From: Hymenolepis diminuta
Taxonomy: Eukaryota; Platyhelminthes; Cestoda; Cyclophyllidea; Hymenolepididae
DNA: 64,000 nucleotides
Assembly (NCBI GenBank): GCA_900708905.1
Contig: CAADRB010000054.1
Span: 132,070-196,069, forward strand
Reading direction: 5' to 3'
Both the position numbers and the translations under genes were made by a program. The notes under the pieces were generated by a model. The model was not told where the DNA came from, made no database searches, and was given only the letters and a program-made list of their open reading frames with translations. Of this stretch, positions 1 to 12,600 are shown piece after piece. Position 1 is the stretch's first letter. Every line of letters begins with the position of its first letter.

Positions 1-316
1 ACCCTGGAGCCAAGCCTCGCATTCTATATCCGATTTTATTGGACAGAACTAACTAGCGTGTTTGGGTATTCATATCATTAGATGTGTACCGATCTCGTGA
101 CCACTGACTTATTTTGGTGACCGCGAGTCCTCTTTCATGAGAAGTCTTAATCGCTCTGGATAATTGAGCTTTCGTGTTCTGTTTAATAAGTTTTGACATA
201 ATCGAGTCCAATACATATATATATTTCCATTTATTTCATAAAGAACACAAGCCGTTGAAGGTTTTTTCCAATTATTTGCGATTATTTTAACAGTATCATA
301 TTATTTTCTTTCTTAG

Positions 317-601
317 ATTGGTTTTATCCCTACGTGTTTACCGAAATACTCTGGTGAACTGCTTATAGCCTTTGGCACCCAGCATTTCCCAGAGTTGTTT
401 TCGGGTCCCTCAGGTTCCAACGCCCTGACTCCAACCCTTAAGAAGGCTTTCACGGACAATGGTTCGGCGGACATTCTGCCCAAGTCGACACCAGAGAAAC
501 TCATGATGGGCGATTCGATGACGGTTCTATCTCGAGCCTCAGCGCGTATTACTGTTGCTCAGTATATTGAAAAAATCAGGGAGATTCGTAGCCATCAATA
601 A
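317..601 (+). CDS. Last coding exon of an unidentified gene (5' part outside window)
   Basis: An open frame of about 94 codons begins directly after a pyrimidine-rich acceptor (TTTCTTAG, ending at 316) and ends at TAA 599-601. The peptide starts IGFIPTCLPKYSGELLIAFG, continues through a Ser/Thr/Pro-containing stretch and ends in the basic, helical-looking tail AQYIEKIREIRSHQ. Codon use and the clean acceptor support a real 3'-terminal exon. I see no signal peptide or membrane segment in this piece, and I do not recognise the family. The phase of the acceptor cannot be set because the preceding exon is outside or not visible in 1-316. A possible AATAAA lies at 921-926, some 320 bp downstream. 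Confidence 0.6.
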   Translation: MGFIPTCLPKYSGELLIAFGTQHFPELFSGPSGSNALTPTLKKAFTDNGSADILPKSTPEKLMMGDSMTVLSRASARITVAQYIEKIREIRSHQ

Positions 602-3050
602 CTTAACAAATTCTCTGCTTGTAATTATGTGTATATGTTGAATTGAAGTGAAATTTGATGTTCTTTGATATTCGTGCGTTTGTACTGTTATTGATTCTAC
701 TATTTATATTTAAGTAGTTGAGGTATTGTAATTCGATGAGTCTAGCCTGGTTTAGCTAATGACGAACAAGAAATTCAATTCTTCACAAAATTTAAGAGGC
801 TATTTAGACTATAACAGGTGTATATTTTTATTTTTTATCATTACCCTCATTAATGCAAAAATTTTGCAATTTTTACTTGCGAGAAGCAACTGACATCGAA
901 TGGCAGATAGTCTAACAAATAATAAAAGGAAGTGGTTCATATGATTTTTAGATTCGGATTGTACAAAAAGCTAAAAATTGAGCATTTCACTTTTCGAAAT
1001 TCGAGGTTAGTGATTCGTTCCTTGGGTTGCAGCAAATGCTTGTTTTCAATGTTTAGTGCTTGTTGGCCGTTTATTTTAACCAAGAAAGGTCGTTCTTGCC
1101 TCTTCGATTCACCTGTCCTTCCAATGGTCGTAAAGGTAACCGATCTTATATGATATTCCTCAGTTTACAGTTGTATTTTCATGATTATTGAACCTTAATA
1201 AGTTTTCGTTACAACGAGAATTTATGTTTTTCATTCTTCTGGCTGGGATAGCTTGTAGATTGTTACATGTGTGTACTCCAATCTTACTAAGTTCGGTCCT
1301 TTTTGTTTAATCGCACTAGCATAGTAGCCCAATTTTAACAAAACTGATAATTCTATTTAGTATATGTAACATTCGAAATGTGAAAGAAATCAGTAGAATG
1401 AAGGAAAAATGCCTTTACTAAGTTCTTTATACTTCTTATGAAATGATTTTTTTTATATTTTGGAGAAGATTAAAAGTACATAATATAATTAACCATAATT
1501 ATTAGTGTATTTTATAATTCTTAGAGTTGAGCATTTGTAAAATTGATAAAAGTGTTTTGCGGAGAAGACTTTTACGTTCTAGCACATTTTTTCCATTGAC
1601 TTCACACTCGCATACCGATTTACAATCCGTTTGATTGTCACTAAATGCTTATCCATTAGGCTACTGTAAGAATACTCTTGTATTTCGGTGGCGAAGTTGT
1701 CTGTAGAAACCGCTTTCCTTCAATCATTTTTAAATAGTAAAATCCCCCAATTACAATAACTCCCACCATACGTGAAACAGGTTATAGGTGAAGGCCAATG
1801 CGTACTGGTGGGCATGACTTTTGTAGAAGAAGGGACAGCCGCCGCGAAGAGAGAAGGTGTAAAAGGTGTAATGTCAAAAGTAGTAAGTTCGAAACCTGGC
1901 AGAGTAGAAATAATTATGATCAGATATAAAAATTAAGCGCGAATCATGGACATTAGATGCCTAATCAAGAATCAAAATGTTAAGCTATATTTTAAATTAA
2001 TGAAATACGATCTCTCAAGTTGTTTGGAGCTTGTCACCGCAATTTCATCACCCAGACATCCTGCAGAGAGCCATCCTAGACGTCCTAAGTCTCTTCGATT
2101 TATGACATTTATATAGCTAACGAATAGGCTTTTACATGGAGGTCTGGCTAGGAAATTTAAGCACCGTATTTGGATGGAAGAATTTACGGACATGAAACTC
2201 GGTGTTATATGCAATTCACTCCAAACCCAGTTTTATCATGTATGACTTCAAATGTGATTGCTTACCGAATCGCAGATGAAATTTCACTAACTTAGCATTA
2301 TTCAGCTAGCGCAAGCACTAATTATAATAATACTTTGTACTGACGAGATTTAATTCCATCGACGGAGAAAATCTCACCTTTGCCGTTTGTCGTCATTGGC
2401 TCAGTGACACGATTATTTCAATGTCAGAAAGAGTTTGACATTTTCGACATTTAAAATCACGTTGGTGCATGAGATTATTTTTTTTTTAATTTTTCATTAA
2501 TAATCTTTTAAATGATATACTCATAATTTAGAATTTATGAGATCCAATCTATTTAGTTCCTACTTACTTACTCTCGATACGAAAACGACGCTTTACTAAC
2601 GAAAACTGTATATTTTTTTCGTCCTTCATATCATCTTTGAAACCCACGGTAATTATAAAATATCTGATAAATTTCGTGCCAGTTTGGAACATTGTTGGAA
2701 CTTCGTGACTGGACTCTTAAGTAGAGCCTTTTTAACATTCTTACTTACTTTTACATAATTTATTCTATTTGTAACTTCAAAAATGACTCTTTGGAACTTG
2801 TATCCTCCTTAGAAATGCAATACATGGCTAAAACATAAGAAACTTTTCCAGTCTTTTGAATTTTGTAACCTCCTTTAAAAATGTTGCAAATTTTAACAAT
2901 CATTCGAAAAGTTGACACGGTATTGCTTTATTTTGTATATAGTCAAGTCCTAGATGGAAGATGTTTTTTGTCGGACGAGTTTCACTAAGGGCGGTTTTTA
3001 CCAGTTTTATACGAATCTTCATCATTACTCTAAATTAGAAATCGTTTTTA
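602..3050. other. Intergenic, AT-rich, no gene seen
   Basis: This stretch separates the first gene fragment from TBC1D30. Short open frames occur on both strands, but none has protein-like composition combined with splice signals. Homopolymer runs and TTAC-type short repeats (about 2561-2575 and 2740-2752) are present. The only recognisable element nearby is the reverse-oriented SINE remnant that follows. Confidence 0.5.
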
Positions 3051-3178
3051 TAAATTCCCAAGCTCATCTGGGAAGGCATTTTCCAACGCTCATCTTGGGT
3101 AGAGAGTAGCATCATGTAACCTCCTTAGTGAAAGACTCGAATTAGCCAGTGCGGTAGGCCATTCTCCTCAATGGGACA
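3051..3178 (-). repeat. SINE-like element, body and tail only (copy a)
   Basis: Read on the minus strand, this carries the shared body of the SINE family seen elsewhere in the window. The order is CGAGTCTTTCACTAAGGAGG, then a CATGAT and CTCTCTACCCAAGATGAGC block, then AAATGCCTTCC and GAGCTTGGGAATTTATAAA. The same blocks in the same order occur at 32705-32905 and 46540-46735. The tRNA-like head is missing or too decayed to see, so this is a 5'-truncated copy, as is common for retroposed SINEs. Confidence 0.55.
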
Positions 3179-3577
3179 ACTTATTTCACTTACGTATTTT
3201 AATTACCATAACTATTTACACCAACATGCGCACAGTTTAATATTTGAATAAAGAAGAAACACTCTCATCATTTTCCCTAAGGCTAATAAATCAAATAAAA
3301 GTCTAGCGTTAATTGGCCGCAGGGATGATGCAGATTACTCTAAAAATAGCCTTTTAAAAATAATTCTGCTCTACCATCCAGTTATAATCAACACCTGTGC
3401 ATGATTGGTCTAACCCAAATTACCCAATCGCCTAGTGCGAATTTATCCTACTCGAGCCCTGATTGGTTCCTACTTCAATTACGTTCTCACATGCAGTGGT
3501 AGTACGGACGCACTCGTGGCGGTGGTGACTGTATTTGCCTTCACAGCCTCACGAATTGTGGGACGCGCTTTCTCTTC

Positions 3578-3610
3578 TATAAAAGTCGTAGTAATATTTC
3601 TGCAGTAACG
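3578..3610 (+). promoter_or_regulatory. TATA-like box and possible splice acceptor just upstream of the TBC1D30 start
   Basis: TATAAAAG lies at 3578-3585, about 26-33 bases before the chosen ATG. The sequence ATATTTCTGCAG ends at 3605, only five bases before the ATG. Either the TATA box drives a transcript with almost no leader, or the AG at 3604-3605 is an acceptor for a 5'UTR intron or for spliced-leader trans-splicing. The frame stays open upstream of the ATG, so an earlier coding exon is also possible. Confidence 0.3.
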
Positions 3611-6600
3611 ATGTGTGAAGTCAGATGCGAAGATCTTAGTAGCTCTGGCAATTCCTCGACTCTCCTGATTTCCAACGATGACGACAACCAGTGGGTTGCT
3701 TGTGGACGGAAACTGAGGCGAAATAACACTTCCAGACTTAATGAGGAAGAGGAATTTAGGCAGAATAATTCCGCAATGTTTATTGATCTCCCCTTGGAGC
3801 TCTGTGATCCTATGAGGAGGAAAATTACGTCACTGAAGCCTTCGCTCACACCTGGTGCTGGCACACGAATTGTGAGACGAAAGAAGCGTGAGTCATTAAA
3901 TCGAACATATTCACTATATTATTTTAATATTTATTATATGATCTCAGAACTTTATATCGTCAGAAATGATTAATTTAATTAGGGAACAGTTTTAACTTCT
4001 GAAAATTAAATTTGAATTTAAATAAATAATATGACTGTTAACCAAAGAAGGCCGTGATGCCTTCAATTTAAGTATAATCGTCTCAGTGTTCTATTCTATT
4101 CAACAAAACCTGATGGAATAGCGAGAAAATTCTTCAAGGTGCCCCCTTCGGGATCTGTAAATCATTAATCTGATTGCGTATTTTGATATTTGGTACTGGG
4201 TTTAAATGTTTACAATAATATTGTGAGTTGCCCGGGTGTAAAGCCAGCTATGTTCGTGTGGCAGAGATGAAAACTCAACAATGATTCAGAACAAAGGTAA
4301 GTATTTATGATCGTTCCTAAATTATCAGTGGAGAAAATAAAAAAGGAAAATAGGTGATACATTTTTCTTAAAGTATAGACTTTTTTGAAGAATGAACGGT
4401 CTCCCTTTCATGGGAATAGAAAATTCTTCAACTTGGGAAGTTGGGCTTCGAAGTTCTAGAATTACTTCCGGTTTTCTTATCAATAGTGCAAAATAAACGG
4501 TCCACTTATCGTAAATGAAAATTACTTAACTCCAGATATTTCTGTTAATTTTGAATAATCCTACCTAAAAATCCACGGTGTTGGATTTGCTCATCCGAAA
4601 AAAATTGATATACGCGTACTAAATCCACGGAAATTCACTAAAATTTCCCACTATCGCCTTAAAGTTCAGATCATAAATCACGACCATATAATTAATGAAA
4701 TCATATCCTCCCTCTGTTGACTTTTCTTATTTGCTATATATTTGGAAGGTTAGCTCTCTCTGTCCCACCTAATGCCCCAATGTTTACTTACCTTCTTAAA
4801 GCCCAATTATTCGATGTCAGCATTAGTGTTGAAGCCTGTTTTTCGTTATCATTTCCCTTCCTTTTCCGCATCAAATTAAGTTAATGTAACACTGTTGTAT
4901 AAATTTTGTCGCCAATATATTTCCAGGAGATTTTTCTAAACATCTTTGTGTCTAACTAGCATTGAGGACGATTTTTTCTGTTGACTGATCCACTGGAAGC
5001 TTCGAATGGGGAAAATGTTATATAATTTTCATAATTCCTCTGAATAAATGTGTTAAAGAGCAAAATCAAACATACAGTGGTGCATTTAGCACAAAGTGAA
5101 CTATGGACAAGTACCCAGAAGACTTCAGAGAGAAACTCTTTTGAATAGATCACATTTAATGCTTAATATATTGTATAATTACAATGATTCAGAGAGGCAA
5201 ACGAGGCAAACTTGACGAAAGGGAGAGATAATCTTATTTAGAGAGGATCTGACATGTGGCTAGAAGCTGAGAGCTTGGATGTCAGAGCATGTATTAATAT
5301 TTCATCCAAATTTATCACAAAATCAAGTAAATTGAAAGTTTTTCCTTTAGTTCGGAGTTCTTCAATGTAGAATTGCTGATTTACAGGAGCGTATTTGAAA
5401 TTTTTTGGATGTTTTGTTGAGAATGGGATGGCTCAATATGTACATGGAATGCTCCAATATTTCGTATGCATCCATTAAATAGTGCATTTGTGTTCGTCAT
5501 ATATAGTAGGTTCATACTATATTTTTCAACTCAATTGTGGAAGTATGATCTCAAATTTAAAGTGATGAAATGTGCTTCAAATTGAATTATGGTCACCGCT
5601 AATGATAAATTCATTTAAAGAAAGAAGAAACAGTAATAAACAAGCTGGTGCCCTCACATATTCTGGTGCTTCTATTTCAATCTGATTTCTCCTGCAACTT
5701 TCACTTGAGGTGGTCAACTCTAGGGGGTCATTATTCATGGAAGCATTGGTTAATCTACGAGTAATTTCCTCTTCATTTCGCAGTTCAATTTTCGTGAAAC
5801 GATAAATAAACAAGCCTAATTCTATTGCATTGATTTATATATATTCTGCCAAAGCATAGAAACCTTTAGATTCCATCTTCTGTTAATACATGTACCTGCA
5901 CAAGAAGAAAGTGTTCAGGAATATGACTTCTATTTTTCCATGTTCTTCATCTGTCTAAACAACCCAAACAAAATTTGAATGAATGATTACTTTATTTTAT
6001 TTTTTTCTCAGAAATAATTAAAGTGTTGAGTCGTGAGAACAGACGAATGCAAAAATGCCAATTCTTGGTTCCCTGTATGCGACTAAGCTTATTCATGGCT
6101 CCAAAATGCATATTCTGCGATATTTACGTTTGATTTGCCCATTCATGACTATTTCCTGATAATTTCAAATTTTCTGAACAATATTTGTTTTTGGTAAAAA
6201 TATTAGCTTCCAAACAGGACTTCATGGATGAACCTGTTTGCGATTCTCAAGAGGCCTTCCGCCAGTGGCGTGAAGCGATGCGTTCCATGGCACGTCTTCC
6301 TGAGGGTATTCCAAATCAATTCCGTCGGAAGATTTGGTTTATCTTGGCCACTCATCAGCTCAATTCTCAACACATCAATTGGCCCCGCTTGGTGCAGACG
6401 GTCTTTGCACCTAAAAGTCAGGCACACGGTGCCTCGGAAGCAGAGGAAAGACTAGGAAAGCAAATTGAAAAGGACCTCCATCGAACTGGATTCTGTTCGC
6501 TTTTCGGTCAATCGGAAGCAGATAGGAGTGTGCTGAAACGTGTGCTCACGGCGTATGCTAGATGGAATCGACGGGTGGGGTACTGCCAGGGTTTCAATAT

Positions 6601-9600
6601 TCTCGCTTCGGTTATCCTCAGTGTCATGGAGAAGGATGAGGAAGCTGCTCTTAAGGTACTTCTTATTGATTTTGCTCCACACCAATTTATTTGCATGCTA
6701 ACTTTGAAAAAGCCAGTCAGGAGGGAATAATGTTAGCGCAATGGACAATAAATGAAAAGAACTGACGGTTTTATGATATTAGTTAGAATAGTGACGAGAA
6801 TATATAATCACTCAGAATATTAGTTTTGCATTGTTAATATATCTTTCAAGTCTTAAAAGGAACCTCAAACGTTAAATTTAAGTGGATGGAGTTCCTGAGT
6901 TTTGCGTTATTCAAAGATCCGGACTCCGATCACAAGAAAAAATCTGGCTAAGCATGTTTGACTTCTCTCTATATCTGGGTTATCTTGACCCGCAGATATA
7001 ACTTTGACGAATGCAGTATTAAGATGAGATCGCGACAGTTTAAATCACTCGAGATGTCTGCGCTTTAAATGAAAATTATAAGCCTCAATTACAAATCAAT
7101 CGCATCAACCGAAGTAAATATTTTTATATATTTTAAACTAATATTAATAAATAGAGAACACGCGCCCCACATTTAATGCTATTAACCCAGAAAAACCTGC
7201 TCTAGATAAATAAGTAGGCCAGATCTCAAATAACCTTGTCTATCAATCCCTTATTATGCCTCAATATAAATTAAATTTAGAAATCTGACATTTGTGGGTA
7301 TTTTATGCGGCATATGTTGTAAAAGAAGGCAGTTTGAAAAGTTGTTGTTTAGAAAAAGAAATCATAAATATACATTTCAGTTCGTCATCTCTTTCAATAA
7401 ATCGTCTTGTATTGTCTTTTGTTTAAATTTTCTTCAAGGTGAATGAACTTTTTCATTCTCATGCAAAAAGATTTCATTTGGTAAACCAAAGGAATTTTTA
7501 TTTAAAAAGCGCATTAATGATTTTCTATTGGCTTATTCATTCGCTCAACATTCTTAAACCATTCTACTCGTTAGGAGGTTCAGTTGTGGTTGAAAAATTT
7601 CCCCTAATTTCAATTTTTACTAAAATTAATTTAGTTTGGATGGTTAGTTCTAGGTTAATTGATCTCGATAATTAGTAATTTTATTAATCATGACTTGTCA
7701 GATGTCCTTTAAGTCAAAGAGGAGATGCTTTTAAGAACCTCAAACCGATGTCTCAGTCAGAGAAGATGGAAAAGCACAAGCTCTCGTTGTTATGACAAAA
7801 CCTTATTACAGTTCAATTCGATCCATGTGCAGCAATGAGAAGATATTCAATGATTTGTCTATTATTATATTTTCACCGTGACAGTTACAATATTCAATTA
7901 GCGCTTCCTCTGCTTATTGAGATCTTTTCAATATCGGTAGAAGACCCGAAATAACTGATGTTCTCACCTCAGGGTCGTCTAAATAGAGGTCCCAGACTTT
8001 TAATGACAGAAAAGAGTGTGAATATGCTGATTTTGAAGTAGTAGTTGGACTTCATCGGGAAGTTTAAGTTAGTTTTCATTAACAGCCACTGAGTATGCGG
8101 GGTTTATCTATGACATAGTAAATCTCATCAATTAGAACGACGACATTATGACAACCACTTTGAATTTTATGGACCATTTTTGATGAAAATGACGTAAAAG
8201 TGTATCCTTTGCAGGTCTAATTCTACTATATTTTGTATTAATAGGTTATGATTTATCTCGTGGATTACGTCCTCCCAGAATCCTACTTCGCCCGAAATCT
8301 CCAAGCTCTCTCCGTCGATGTCGTAGTCTTTCGGGATCTTCTTGCTCTCTGTCAACCTAGCTTGGCTGCTCATTTGCAGAAGCTTCAAAAAGAAGCAAGT
8401 AATTCTCCTTTAGATAATCAAAAACTAACTTATTTTCATTCCCGAAGCGTTCATTTTGTCATTAAAATATGGTAATGCCAGATGCGTTTATCTATCATTC
8501 GAACCAAATTCACTTAACAGTTCAAAGTCATTCTTTTTGCGAATATTTTCTAAATATCACTGTTCCACCAGGCTATCTAAAGGAAGTAAAAGTGAAGAAA
8601 ATTTCAGTAGAGCTAATAGAACACGCGAATATTGAGTTAAAATTTCATAGACATCATGCTTTTTCACAAGCTCAATACGAACGTAGTTGGCAAAAGAGTT
8701 ACAAAGACGTCACAGGTATAGTTTAAATTTATTCAGCTTCGCTGATGAATTTCAAGACTAACTAGTGCCAACTCATCGGCTCAGAGTTGCTTCAGTACTT
8801 CATAAGGAACGCACTTGTTAATTTTCTCCTTAATTGGTTATCGCTCTTCAAATAATGTTGACGATGTGAGTGAGAGCATTTTATCCTCCACCTTGTTTGA
8901 ATTTCGCTAAATTTACCACTATCAGCATGCATAAAGGTAAAAAGTTCAACTTTATCAGAGTTCAATAGCAACAGTTACAACTTTTAGATAAATTTTTAAT
9001 AGTTTGACAAGAGCTTTCAAAACATGATATTAGTATTATTTCCACCACAACTGAGTTCAAGAATTCCTAAACTGGAAAAATTGCAACACGTTACTTATTC
9101 TATACGTGAATTATGCTGTCAAAAACCAAACTCTCTCTCTCTCTCTCTCTCTCTCCTCTGTCAAACAGTTAAGAGATCGAAATAACGGAGTAACCAGAAA
9201 TTTCCCTCCTCAAGTTCTCCTAGACTTCAATTTCTACCTGCATTATTGAAAGTTAATTTTTCCAGTTTAGTAACTGCGGTTTCAAACTAATTTTGTCCCT
9301 GAAAATAAATGTCAGTTATTTTTCATTAATACCAATAATTTTTGTAATTTGTTAACATTATTAAATAAATAATGAGTGATATGGCTGCAAAGTCTGTCAA
9401 TTCATATGGACATATCAACAAATAAAAATACGAAATTCGTATTTTATAACTAATATAATTATGAAGATTTGGATCAATATTTGGGTTTAAGATCGCTGTG
9501 ACTATCTTAAGTTCTTCTTTGATAAATAATTTTTTAGCGATTGAGTCAATGAATTACGGTTCAGAAGGTGACACAAGCAGAAAATCAAGGCTCGAATTCG

Positions 9601-12600
9601 AGCCTCCACTAACAGATCTCTATGCAATCCAGTGGTTCGTAACCCTCTTTTCTACCAGCCTTCCAATGAGCACTGTTTTACGAATCTGGGATGCTGTTCT
9701 TCTTGAGGGTTCAGAAGTTGGTCTTCGGGCAGGTCTGGTCGTTATGGAGATTCTCTCTGAGTAAGTACACTTCGACGTAATTGTTTAATAAGTGTGAGCT
9801 TATTTTTATTTGTTGTTTTAATACTTGAGCAATTTAGCATACGGTTAGTAAATTTCTCAAAATTATAATTTAATGATATTTAATCGGATTTTATAACGAT
9901 GTATGGGCTTAAATATGCTTATTTAACCATAATCATGAGAAGTTTTACCTAAGTTACCATTAATGAGAAACGAAATTATTCGTTAAGTTTTAAAGGGCTT
10001 CTCTGTTACAACTCTCTTCTATCGGTTATATCATGAGGGCTATAGCTTAGAAGATACGAGTAGAGAATAGAAGATAGTAGTTAAAATACTAAAATATCAA
10101 CTATCACAAAGCAGATCGAATGATCTGAAGAAGACAGAAAACTGGAAGAACTTCACTCACCACTGTGATTAAATGAACTAACATTACTCCTAACTGTATA
10201 TATTATGTCTTGAATCGCCATAGTAAGTAGTTACCTTCGAAAAAAGGCAGAGACAAGTCTTAATTTGAGGAAGGTATAGGTATCGTGGTCTAATAAGGCA
10301 CATCAAACAGATAAGGCTAGTAAACAGAAAAGGGTGTAAAATCTATGAAATATTGGAAGGATGGGAGTATGAATTACAAATGGTAAGAGCAGGCGGCCAT
10401 TTGCCTCACGTCCGCTCAATTACGCCACCAAACAATATAGACCATTGACTATGTAGCCTGGTCTAACCAATGGGGATACCGAGCTTCCAACTACCTACCC
10501 TGTTGGTCCGCTCTGTGTGCAGCGTGTGCTTCAGTCTGGTTCAGAGGGGTTACGATCATACTTCTAACACGCGGGGGAGGAGGGAAGGGGAGGAGGCTTT
10601 ATTATAAATAACCACATACAGAGATTTATCTGTTTAGTAACGGGAATGATAAGTCTTTATGCAAAATAAATAGTTTTAGTTAAGGAAAAAGGTGGTGGAG
10701 AAGAGAGGGAAAACACATTTGAGTAGAATATATATCGGATTAGCGTAGATCGACTGGAATCCTTGCCAATAGACCACGATAAGCAGCATATAGGGTCATT
10801 AGATTGTCTTTTATTGTGACTCGGTATTCTTTTTTGCTGAGATTAAAATCATCAGATGCACTTGGAGGGATTTTAAACCTGTTTGACTTAATTTAATTTA
10901 TGATCGCTCAATCTAATGTTTAATTTATCTAGTGATTGGGTAAGTAGACGCGCGTTATTTACTTTTGAATAAAAGGCACTCGGAAAAATTGACACTAAAG
11001 AAGAACAAAAGCTATAATATTATAAAATTATTATATTAATAATTATAAAAATTATTAAAAAATCGATTTTTATCTCATTCTCTGCGGCCGTCCGATGTTG
11101 GAATTCTATCTCTTATATATTTTTATACAGGGATATAATGCAACTGACAAGCTCAGACAAGTTTTACTCAAGCATGACTCAGTGGTTAGAAGAGATCGCC
11201 GAGGGCAATTCGAACGTCTCTACTCCTGAGTTCATTCGTCTAATGTACGACATAGCTCCGTTGCCATGGCCCCGGCTAGATGATTTGCGTCGTCGATACG
11301 CTGCTGCAAGTGAGGTAGGTAAGGCACCAACTCTCCGTTATCCTGCATCCTATGGTGACGGATATGATGAAGTCGCTGGTCGAGCGAAGGCTAAATGGTG
11401 GTGGAATATCAAGCCACGTCAAGCAGATGAATCTGTTAAGTCCCCACGACCAAAAAATACAAGAATTCACTCAGAACCGAGGTGAGCTCTCCCTATTTCT
11501 CATGATCATTCTCGAGTTGTCAGCATATACCCTTCTAAATCAGGAACCGACTTTTGGAAGAGAGCAAATGAATCACAAATAAAGTCTACTTCGGCTTTTC
11601 TACCCTTGAATGGAGATCTTTAATTGTTAGCTACTTGATGAAAGAGTAAAGTAGTTAAAAACCTCACGATACCTACTACTCATACAAGTTCATTATTACC
11701 TCTATCCATGACTGTTGAAGCACAGAAAGAATAACTAAATTCATTGTAAATTTGCCATTCATATTTTAACCGCAGCTTAGTTACTTTAATTCATTGTATT
11801 AAAATTTCTATTTTTGTAAGCTTCCCAGTAAAAACCTTACGACTGCGATACACCTTTAATAAAGTGATACGTATATGGTAGCTACACCTCTAATATTGTA
11901 TTCCTTAATTGTCTGCACGACAATTGTGCCTATCGAATCGCTCTATCAAGTCACTACAAAAGTTTTAATTAGTTTCCGTTTGAAATGTGCTTTACAAATA
12001 TATAAGAATTAAATATTCCGATTTGCCGGCTTGGATCATAGTAGAAATTAATGAGTAAGAAAGAATGAATCAAAATGTTGAACTTTAGACCATATTCCAA
12101 TTGCTTCTTCTATATTTTTAGGTCGCCAAAAGGCGAAATATCCGACACCAAGACTCTCTCAGCTAAGTCTTCAACAACCCAGCTCCAATCACAAGGATCA
12201 CCTTGTCCATCAGAACCAGATTCAAGTCGCTATCAAAGTGCAGACGAGCTTTTGCCTGCAGATCTCAGTGAACCAAATTCACCTGTTAAGGTATGCTTAG
12301 ATTCTCATAAGTTCATTGTATATACGTCGATTACGGACATGCAGCTTTCACTTCCAGGCTGTGAAGAAAGGACATTATCCTGAATTTCGAGTCTATTACT
12401 AACTTTTTCTTTAAGATTTTCAATTCATTATAGATCTTTGTTGAAATTGATTATCAAATATAGTTGTATTTATTGTTCATTACTTATTTTCTTAAGGCAG
12501 ATAACGAGATTTCTTTTACTTCCCACAATCATATGTTTTAGACGAAACCAGCATCCTTTCAAAAAGGTGACTCAAAAATACACACAAACTTAATCATTTT

